Positions 11,938-23,900 of a stretch of DNA of 64,000 bases are shown here, in pieces. The stretch is from Ariolimax columbianus. Its lineage: Eukaryota; Mollusca; Gastropoda; Stylommatophora; Arionidae. The first letter of the stretch is position 1; each line of letters starts with the position of its first letter. The notes below the pieces were generated by a model. The model was not told the DNA's origin and did no database searches. It saw nothing but the letters and a program-made list of their open reading frames with translations. Both the position numbers and the translations under genes were made by a program. The stretch lies in contig JAVGWX010000013.1 in assembly GCA_036924085.1 (NCBI GenBank), positions 53,240,404 through 53,304,403 of the forward strand, given 5' to 3'.

Positions 11938-14900
11938 CTATTTAATTAGGTGAAAGAAACAAAGTTGGTACATTAAACATGAAATGCAGCCATGCAGATC
12001 AGCAACATCTGAAAAATGCGGCATATGAGTCTGGATAGTAGCAACTCTTTATTACCAAACAATGCTGTAAACAAGACAAATTTGTAACGTAGAACGAGCA
12101 TTTTTTTGTTAAAAGCAAGAGATTAAATTTTGCACTAAAATTAAACAGAAAAGCACAACGAATAAATAGTCGTCGAAACATTTTCTATCTTCCACAAGTT
12201 CTTTTACAACTCTTACCCCCCCCCCCCCCCCCCTACCACCTCCCTTCATAATCAAATGACAACAACAGAAAACAAACAGAATAAAGAAAAAATACAATGG
12301 CAACTTTGTTTTGTTTCAATTATTCATTTCCTGCGTGACGGCAGCAATGTACTTCTAGTTCACAATGAGATTTGACTGATACACTGATATTAAGAATGCT
12401 ACCAATATGTAACAATACCTATTCTTTCTCCAAGCCGCTTGCCCACCTCAGATTGTGCCCGCTTTGTCTTGTCATCGTATTCGCTACACAGGCGTACACT
12501 TTCTAATCTCAACCTTTCGGATCCGCCTCTGACGCGGTCAGACGCCAAGTAATTTCCCTGGTTAGATGCCATCCAATCGTTCGGTGTAAAGCGCGTGTAG
12601 AGAGCATTCCTTGCAGCTGCGAATACGGGTGGAACTTTTAAACTGTCCAGTTCTGACAGCTGTGTTCTTGCAGACATTGGGTCTGGCATACTACGAGTCA
12701 GTGCAGAGCAAGGGTTTACCTGGCAAAAATACAAGAACAATATGTGCTTACTTTGAGATACCGAATCAAATCGTCCTATAGTTTTGGAGCTATGATATGC
12801 AGTGTTCTATGTTTGTCTATATAGAGTTATAATTTGACTGTACAACACCACAGTGTCTCCAGCAGCAATCACCAATAAGCGAGACGCCCGTCTTAAGGTC
12901 AGCAGTTTAATAAAAAACAAAAAGGAATAAATCTTGAGTAATGTACATAAGCATTCAAGGTATTGCCACAGTAAGCAAACAAAATACACATGACATGAAA
13001 CCTGACTTAGCGCAGTTCTGTCTGTTTGTTCAAATAATTCTGAGAATGGCCCAGAAACCACGAAAAAATGCTGCCATCGTTTTTGTCAGTCCATATTAAC
13101 TAACCTTTGCAGATTGGTAGTACGAGCTGGGTCTCCATGGAAGTGTGGTTAACGACCGCCTCATCGGAGAAGGTGCTGGGTAAGTGTCGTACGTTTTGTA
13201 CTGGTTTTGCATAGTTCCGATTGTTGGTAGCTGTGTGAACTGCACTGCCTGACGTGGACCGGTCAAGTACGTGGACGCTGAAGTGGCACCTACATGAAGA
13301 GTTGGAAATAAAATTTCAAGTCTTACTGTCCTCAGGCTGTTAATAAATGTAATATCAGCTGCTGTTTTTCCAAAAACGCTAATACAAATACATTGAAGAA
13401 CAAACAAAAATATTTTGAGTAACAAATATGCTCTGCTAATAATCAATATGAGAAACTAGTCGATAAAATTGGGATGAAATGAGGACGAATTGTGTTGCTA
13501 CAAAAACTACATGAAGAGACGAACGAGGTGAGAGACATAGCAGAATTGCAACCGTCGCAACAGATCTATGTCATGCTGCAATAGACCGAAGCAAAATTGA
13601 TCAAAGGAAAACTATAAGCTCCGAGGACAAGCTTGGAGCACTTGAAATCCTAGTATTCCAACAGGCATGTTAATGCCGGTTGCCAGGTAGACGAAGGCAA
13701 TCGGCTATCAGTAGTAGGCATTTTATACTTCCTGCGGTTTACTAGGCCTGGGAGAATGTACAACTAGGGTAGATTTTTAACTATAATTTTGTCCGGGCAG
13801 TGGCGGTTAAGCCTACTCTTTTCGATTTCTAACTGCCAAAGAATTTTTTTTTTACGTGCTCGAGACTGAATACGCGAGTCCGATCTCACTACCCAGAGTC
13901 AGGGGAATTTTTTTTAACCAGAATCTTACCTCGAGACTACTGAGCCCCCAAAGGACAAGCTGGAAATAAAAAAAAACACATGGACTAAACTTCGAGAAGG
14001 GAGTAGTAAAAACTAACTAAACAAGGAATAAACAAGAAACAAAATAAACAAGAAATAATATCATCAGAAAACTGACCGGCACAGCTTTGCCTTGTGTTTT
14101 TCCTTAAATGAATACGCTGTATCAGTCTGGAAAAACTCTGCTCATGCCTGACTAGTTGATACAGCAATAAATGAGGCGGGTCGGATAGCATCAGGGTGCC
14201 TAAAACCCACTCCCTTTGATAAAATATGCCCCATAATTGGTATAGCACCCCCCGAGATCAGAAGAAGCGTCGCAGCAGAAATCGAACGATAAAAACAGGA
14301 GCACGACCCACGGGCATCCAATGTTTGAACATCAGGTACAAAACACAAGACTCAAATCCAGACATAGTTTTCTAAAAACAACAAACCCCATACATACAAA
14401 ACCTGAAAGTCGCCGTATCGAGAGGTGGCACGAATTGGTGCAGACCCCAGAGATGGAACTTAGGGAGGAACCTGCTCCTGGACATCGTCTACCATACACA
14501 ACATGGAAGTCGCTGAATAGACTCCGAACTGATGTATCACGAATCAAGAGGATTATGTAGCGATGGGGATAACACAGATGATGACACGTGTGAGTGTGAC
14601 CCAATACAGGAATACAGAACCCAGACCACCTGATGACCTGCCCCAACCTTCAGGAAACATGCAATATGCGCGACATGTTGGAGGCAAAGGACAAGGCAAT
14701 CCGTGTCGCTGAATACTGGATGCATGATATATAACGTGGTGATTGGACACAGAAAGTAAGTAAGTACTAAACAACTAAGTGACAATTATGTCTCAGCGAC
14801 AAGGAACTATACTAGAAGAGACAGGTAAACTATATAACGGCAAACAAACAGCTAATATATTTGCGTAATAATACAGAACTGAGAGTAACATCAGACAAAA

Positions 14901-17900
14901 AGATAACAAACACTAAAAACAGCAAAAACTGTCCGGATGTAAAGTTCAAACCTTTTACTATGGAAGAACTAAAAACAGCCTGATGAAACTAAAAGACAAG
15001 AAATCACCAGGTCCAGATGAAATAACCAACGAAATACTGAAAAACCTTAGGGCATGCAGATATGACATTCAGCTGGAGATAGAAAATGTGCCGCAGACAT
15101 GGAGAAAACCGCATAAAGAAAGGACAGGATAAGAAAAAGACCAATACGCTTAACCAGCTGTGTCTGGATGACAATGAATAAGATGGTCAACAGAAGATTG
15201 AAATGGTACTTTGGAACTGAGAAAATATTAATACCAGAACAAGCAGAAGTTAGAGAGTGTAACATCACAGAAGACCAACTCACATATTTGTCCCAAATGG
15301 CCGATCACGCTTTCCAAGAAATGTAAACGTTTCTAACATTATAGATTTCCAGAATGCCTTCGATAAGGTATGGAAAGATGAACTAATGGCAAAATTACAA
15401 GAGAATGGCACCAAGGGAAAAACGAGAAAATGGATCAAGGCTTTCTTACACAATCAGAAAGCAAGAGTTATCATATGTGATAATAGCTGCAATAAATCCT
15501 AAGGGCTCAGTAATGTTTCCCACCTTGTTCCTCGTGTTTATCAGCGACCTCACCCACGATATGCCTCAAGGGATGAGAGATGCTCTATATGTCAATGGCT
15601 TGGTGTGTAGACGAACGTCTAGCAATTGTAAATAAGCGAATACAAGGAGCAGCACATAATACAACTGCCTGAGATAAGAAATGGATCGTACAGATCAACG
15701 CTGTCAGGCAGCTGAAATTGATGAACTTCGAACAAACTGAACATTTATCCAGGAAACCAAGAAGGAGGTGTTGGATTTAATGAGCTTATACACATAAATA
15801 GGTCTGCAGATAACACAATGTTGGAGGCAAGCCAGAGTCGTGACACTGCTTAAACTAGGTTAAAAGAAGCCAAAAAAAGCTAACAATTTCAGACATGTGT
15901 CATTATTATGTTACATCTTTAACGTTTTCGAGAAAATGCTTCTGGCCAAATATCAAACATTATCGACGATAAATTAATTCCGGAACAGGCAGGATTTAGG
16001 CCCGGACAATTGTGCTGCAGTCAAGTCCTTTACCTATAACTCAACATATTGAGGATGGGTACGAGCGCAAGCAGGTGACAGGGGTAGCGTTCATTGACCT
16101 CACAGCAGCATACGACACTGTAAATCACCGTCTACTCCTGTCAAATATATACAAGGTCACAAATGATTGGCTCCTGTCCAAGATAGTTAAATATGTAGTG
16201 CCGAATATACAATTTTACGTGACATTGCAAAATAAAAGTAGTGGCTAGAGGAGCCAAAAAAATGGTATGGCGCAAGGTAGCGTTCTGGCACCACCACTGT
16301 ACAATGTTTACATCAATAATCAACCGATCAGTGCAGATATTAGACAGTTCATACATGCAGACGACATGACGGTTGCTGCTCAGGGAAAGTATGTCCATGA
16401 AGTGGAGCTCAAACTAACTAAAGCCTTTGCCAGATTGGCTGAGTACTATCAGGATAATCATCTCAAAATGAACCCCAGCAAACCTCAAGTATGTGCATTT
16501 CCTGTGAAGAACAGAGAAGCGAGAAGGAAAATCCAGGTTTGTTGGCAGAGGTACGAATTTGAATATAATGATACATTCATGTACCTAGGAATTACAATGA
16601 ATCGCCCATTGTTATACAAGGAACACTATAAGCCGTTGAAACAAAAAGTTAGCACAAGAAATAACATACTGCATAAGTTAACAATCCACAGCATGGGGAG
16701 CACCATCAACGGTGTTGCGCACATCGGCTCTCGCAATGTGCATTTCTGTAATAGAATACGCCATGTCAGTATATAATGAGTCAGCACACATGAGACACGT
16801 AGATGTGGCAGTAAAGGGGGCATGTCGCATTGTAATAGGGTATATTAAGCCAACACCAATGGGAAAAGATTATGCCATCGATGACATCGCACCACCAGAA
16901 ATCATGTACCCCAAACATCTGTATAACTGTACAAGAATGCAAGAACCATGTACTTTGGCAGATCTCATGGCAGCAAATGAAAGAGCTTCCAGGACAGCTG
17001 ATCTATGGTCTAACACTTTATGAGGTTGCCGGACACGGAGAACAAACACACTATTATTTAGACTAAAAGCATTCATGTCACCTTCCCCATGGGAGATCAA
17101 AAGGCACTCTAAAGGAAAACAGCAGCATGTGACATCATGGAAGAACGATAACCCAAAGAAGCATGAAGCCAGGATAATATACTATTGGATTAGCAACCAG
17201 AGCAGCAAAGGAAATAAATGTTGTTCACCTAGATAAATAAAACGAAACCATTAGTTCATCCACTAGAAAGTTATGTTCAAACTACTCAGTTGACGTACTG
17301 GCACTAATTATTGCTGGAGAAATGATTACCAACACAACACACACGTTGCACTATTTACAGATTCAATATCATTTCTGCAAGAATTATATTGCAGAAACTG
17401 TCAGAACTTAAAAAAAACATAAGGCGAACTAAAAGCCAAGATGATATTGCTACAGTAGATACCATTTCACTGCGGCGTACCAGGTCAAGAGAAACCAGAC
17501 AATTTACCAAAGATGGGAGAATTACGAAAAGAAAAACACAACCAAAAAAAAACCCACAAAAAAACAAACGGATCACCTTTCACATGACAAGATTGCCCTG
17601 ATACAAGCCATACCAAACGAGAGACAACTACCACTGCCTTGATAGAGGCAAGCATGCACTCCTGTTCCGCTTTTGAACGGGACCGGCTGAAATTGGCTCC
17701 ATCTCCCCTGTGTGTATGCTGACAGTCAGCACAGACAGTTGAACATAGTGTGTAAGTCTTTTAAATAAATGTTTAGTCAATTGCTTATTGGCCACATAGA
17801 CGAACCACCAGACAAAGCCATTTTGATACATTCAATAACTCTACACCACAACAGCCTTCATCCAGAAAACTGAACTACACATGTAGACGTAACAAACCAA

Positions 17901-20900
17901 CTGAACTTCCCATGTAGACGTAACAAACAAACTGAACTACACATGTAGACGTAACAAACAAACTGAACTTCCCATGTAGACGTTACAAACAAACTGAACT
18001 TCCCATGTAGACGTAACAAACAAACTGAACTACACATGTAGACGTAACAAACAAACTGAACTACACAAGTAGACGTAACAAATAAACTGAACTACACATG
18101 TAGACATAACACACAAACTGAACTACACATGTAGACGTATCAAACAAACTGAACTACACATGTAGACATAACAAACAAACTGAACTACACATGTAGACGT
18201 AACAAACAAACTGAACTACACATGTAGACGTAACAAACCAACTGAACTACACATGTAGACGTAACAAACAAACTGAACTACACATGTAGACATAACAAAC
18301 AAACTGAACTACACATGTAGACATAACAAACAAACTGAACTACACATGTAGACGTAACAAACAAATTGAACTACACATGTAGACGTAACAAACCAACTGA
18401 ACTTCCCATGAAGACGTAACGAACAAACTGATCTACACATGTAGACGTAACAAACCAGCTGAACTTCCCATGTAGACGTAACAAACAAACTGAACTTCAC
18501 ATGTAGACGTAACAAACAAACCACCGGAAAAAAACAAACATTGCCGCTCACAAGAAGAAGAAGACTACTTCAAAATATCCATTCACCAGTTTCATCATCA
18601 AGGCAGCAACAAAAATGGCCCAGCGAAGTGGTGCCCGACCCAACTCGATCTGTCGGACAGGAAGTGTCAGACCGTAAATTGGAAAAGTGGTCCTCGCAAT
18701 TTTACAAATGGCCATATAAGTTAAGGCGCGGGGAACTAGGTGAAAACTCTAATTGGCATGGACTGCAATCAATAAACCCACCTTAAAGTCTACCATAGAT
18801 TCTATATCAGAATGTATGAATATCTGCGGTCTGACAGACGTCCGCAAAGTGAAGGTAGGTTCTCATTCTATTTAGAAACTTTATGACCAGCAAAAAATAT
18901 TCCCATTCTCACACATATCAAAGCCAAAATAATCAGAGCGAACATCACAAAAGATTTTCATACATTAAGAGTTTACATTGTATATTGTCCCTCCGATAAA
19001 GACCATTTAATAGCGACCATAGAAGGTGAAACACTTGAACTGTTTGGCGCTCAGAGACTTTACTCTTTAAAGTTGGGGATTCGCCAAGACAAATCATCGT
19101 GTTATTGAGAGGAACGATTGAGAGATCGACGTCGGCCTGCAGCTGGTCAACAAAGCAGGCGATCGCCCCAACTTCTACTGAAGAAGTTACCAATTAACCT
19201 TAACACCCGACCTGGCCTTCTAAACAGCAGACGTCAGATGCAAGATTTAACAAACTGTACTCAATCAGACAGACAGTGACATATGATATATGATTACTGT
19301 GTTTATTCTCATTGCAAAAATCTACTGGGATCATTTATAGGACTCAGGCAAAAAGGTCGCTTTCCTCTGCAATCATGATGCACTGAACAGGCTGAGTTTT
19401 TATTATTTACATCTATTAACACGAACATGTGCCTTGCCGAGGCAATCAATCAATTAAGTTAACTACGACATGGAACAACAACTTTGCGACCGGAAGCAAC
19501 TATCCTGCTGAAATTATTAGACTATGGATTGTGAAATTTTGCAGCATTGACAAATACATAATGCAAACTGATAAAAAAAGGAGAGAAATGGTCATTCTCT
19601 GGGCTGTTTTGAACTCAATATCACGTGGAGCTAGAAAAGACTGCAAACCATACTAAGATAAAGAACCTCAAAACCTTAAAGAAGGGTGTCTGATGCCAGA
19701 CCTAGGGTAGAAACGGATTAGAAAACAAGCATATTGGCAAACGACAGACAGACACTAAGCAGGGCTTTAGCATACATGTTAATACACGGAAGAGTGGCAA
19801 AGATGGCGACCTACCGGCTATGGGTCTACATTGTTCCGGTGTTTGGTTCATTATGGATGTCGCCAGGACACGGATTTGCCTGGAATTCACACTAGTCCAC
19901 GACTTACACTTATGTTTACAGAAACGTGTCGTTGCTTTTCATTTGCACTGATTAATTCGTTCGTTTTTTTGTATTTTCTTCCATCGATTATCCTGGCCTG
20001 GACATTGGATATATGAATTAACACTACGCTTAAACCTGTGTTGTATTTTTACGGTCTAGTGTACACGGCTCAACTTCACGAGATTGACACCCTTCGCCCT
20101 AGCTGCAGACGTCGGTTTTAGTCTGACTGGGATTTAGACACGACTATCATGGAAGGACGCCCGGAGAGATGCCGAACACATCACTCACACGCAGAGTGAT
20201 GTCCCTACGACCTCTTGCGGTTATGGAAAAAAGCACGACACACAACGATAGATGATATCACTCTCCGCTGCCTTGCGGGATTTCTGCTTACTGGAAAGGT
20301 TTCGGGAGTAAACCCTAAGGTAAAATCTGCATCCTCTGCTATCTCCAATCGTCTCGATACAATCTTGCCACTAGTCAAAGGTAGCTCAGGATTAGAGAGT
20401 AAGGTTGACAAAAGGGGCTTTCTCACTTTAATCCATTCATTGCGCGTCACCCATTTCAGCGGACACAGCAAGAGAAAAGAATGTCCACACAGCAGAACAA
20501 AGAGAGTGGTCTTCATCATATGTAATGGACGTCGAATATTAATATACAGAAGTCCTTAACCTGAACAAAGACGGCAGAAAACCATGAAACCTGGACAAAT
20601 TGCTAGATAACTAACATTGCAAAAAACAGAGCCATGCAACGCGTGTAGGCGGATAAGCTAGATCCAGAACACATACAGCATACACTTTCAGTCAACTGTT
20701 TTCCTGAATGATGTGCTCAAAGAATGAGAAAACGTATCATTTTAACTTTTATTACTGTTGCTGGGGTTGACGGTGGGATTTTGGAGCTGAAAAAGAAAAG
20801 TCGCTTGCTCCAACGGTCGCCGATTGCACAGGCTAGATTTAGAAATATATGTTGATCCAGATGAAAAGAAAAAAAAACATTTGTCTTACTAAGGCTTTGA

Positions 20901-23900
20901 ACCCATGATGACTTTGTCAAATGAACGGTCCCATCAATGCTCGGCGACCACTACTAATTTTCCCATCTGAAAGATAATAAGAAAACAAGTTCTATTCAAA
21001 GACTGCAGCTGTACCGGAAGAGCATATCACAATTAACTTGGCCATGTAAGATCTTGCACTGCCATATATTTCCTCAAGCCCCGGAAGTCTTCTGGGGAGA
21101 TAATAACAAAGGATATTCTCGAAGGACTGGACAAACATTGACAGGAGAATACGTCCTAAGCTCATAATCTTTAAGTGGAAACGAGAGATAACGCATTACA
21201 TGTTGGAATAAGTAATTATGATCAGAATCCTTAAGAACATTAAAGCGATAATTTATTTCAAGAACTACATACCAGTTAGTCTCCTGATTTGTATAGATAA
21301 ACTGGCTAAGATAATAATAAAGAGATCAAGCTGATACTTATAAGAAAAACATTCTAAATTGTGGTAAGCCGCAGAAAGTTGTCAAATACATATTACATAA
21401 AGCCGGAGCATTCGGTTAGCTGGCAACATATTTTAACATGCCTGTTTGAATACCAGGATTTCAAGTAATATTTTAAATCAACAACATGCAGGCTTGTTGA
21501 TAGTATCGATCTACAAATAAAATGCAATCTCTTCACTTGACTTAGGATATGGTATATGGTTTGCAGGAGAGAGGACATGCACTGAATGTATAGCTATATG
21601 ACGAGAAGGCATTCGATACGATTTGGAAAGATGTGTCAAATTTAAACTATTAAAATACAGTGCACGTGGAAGGATATACAAGTAGAACAGCCATTATCTA
21701 AAAGACATAACAGCTAGAGCTAATGAACATGAGCAAATCATAAAAGTAAAGAAGCGGTTTTCAGGGGGTCGAGTCTTTATGATACTGTTCTCTCAATCAA
21801 GCGATCGTGGGTTCAAATTCCTGGTAAGTTACAGGGTTTTTTTTCTAACTGAGGAAGGGGAAATTTAAAAACCTAACTAACGTGTAACCTCGGCGACTGC
21901 AAGGCACATGGCCTTTATTTCTAAGCCCTCCATATCCATCCCCGACCCTAGCAATGGTAATACATGATGTTGTGATAATTGTGTTTTTCTTATCTCTTGA
22001 CTGTCTCACCTAGAAGGTAAATCTGAATGCATTCGAGATGTTGGTTTACAGAAAAGATTGGGCCGTGCCTTGTGGAGAGAGATAAAACTAATGTGGATCG
22101 GCTGACAACGTTGAAATTGGGAAGGAAAATGTCAGAAATCCAGGTTAGTTTAGATATTTTGGCCATATGACAGGTGTGCAGATTATACTAGAGTGTAAGA
22201 CGGAAGGCACGTGCCCAAGTGGCAGACAATGTTATAAGTGGTCAGATAACATCAGGAGGTGGGCTGCAACGAGTCTGTCCGATTGCACCATCAGAGCAAG
22301 AGTTGAGTATGCTAGAAATCCAATGCCTTCGTCGTGAAGATGGCACCTGGACTGAATCGACCTATACTGTGAGGACACGTGAACGAGGAGACAACAGCTT
22401 GCAGTGTTGACCATTGCAATGTGGATATACAGATGAATGGGTCACATTTCGCGGTAAGAAAATCAAACAAAAAAGGTATTCTGACGATTTTAGGACTGAG
22501 AAGGGAAATAAAAACAACAAAATTAAGTATTTCAAGTATTTTGGACATATAAAATGACACGATAGACTGCTGAAAATGGTACTGGATTGAAAAGTTGAGG
22601 ATAGATGGGCAAGAAGTAGACAGTGCTGTAAATGGAAGAGCAGCATCAAGAGATGGACTAATAACAGTCTGTCGGAGTGTACCATCAAGGCACGAAACAC
22701 ATAATATTTGTGGATCAATGCAACCAACCTTCGATGTGGAGACAGTAGGTTACACCGTCTTCATTATCATTATTGTATAAACAAATCCCAGATGTAATTT
22801 TTGAATTTCGCAGAAACCATGAGGAAAATCAATATAAAAAAAGGAACCATAAATATTATATTTGAATATACAAAATAGACATTATAAAGAGAAAATGTGA
22901 ATATCCAATAAATAAATCATAAAGAGACAATTTGAATATCTAGTAAATACATCATGAAAAAAATACCTGAGCATCCATTAAAAACAACCCATATAGGGAA
23001 TATTTGAATATCCAATAAACAAACCGTAAAGAGGATGTTTGAGTATCTAATAAAATAAACATAAAGAGAATTCGCTTGTATTTGAGTACGCAATAAAATA
23101 ACCATAAACATATTTGATTACCCAATAAATAAATCATGAAGCGAATATTTGAGTCTCCAATAAAATAACCATTCCGAGAAAGCTTAAAGATAATTTTTTT
23201 TCAGGTTTTTTTTTCCTGGTCTCCACGAAAACGATTTATTTACTATTTTATTCGTGCATTAAATATGAGGTCTTGTTTCTAGTGCTTGCTTGCAAACACA
23301 CATAGCTACTCCCCACTGTATATCATTTTGACTTAAGTAAATGGCGAGATGTGTGATCCCATGAGTTGGAGAGTTTCTACTTTCGAGGATTAATCAAACA
23401 AATATTTAAAATATCATAAGTGAACAAAAGGACATTTCTCGTAGCAAAGGTAATGTATTCAATCCCCGCTATCGGCAAGCTCAAGTCAACTCATCTGTAA
23501 TGGGTACACGGGTTACTGTTAGCAAAGGACAGGCAAGCGAGAAAGGACACTGGCAAACTCACTACATAAAAAGTTGAGGCCTAGTACAAAGAACTTTCTA
23601 ACACTTCCTCCTCGACAGCAGCGTCTGAAATATGACTACTTTTATTTGAACAGATAGTGAATAGCACGTTTTAATATCATAAATAGGGGAGGAAGACTAA
23701 CGTCTGGTCAGGCAAATTATACTGATCAAACATGTTAGTCAGGGTCAGGCAAAATATACTGGCCAAGACCCTCACCTTGACTTTCTCGCAATCCTTCCTG
23801 GAAACGGGATGTTTTAATGGCAGCCTGGCTAACAAGGTGAGGTATCGACGCGATCCGCGTAGTAGTGAGCGCCACGCAGTTGGAGCCAAGCATAGCACAA

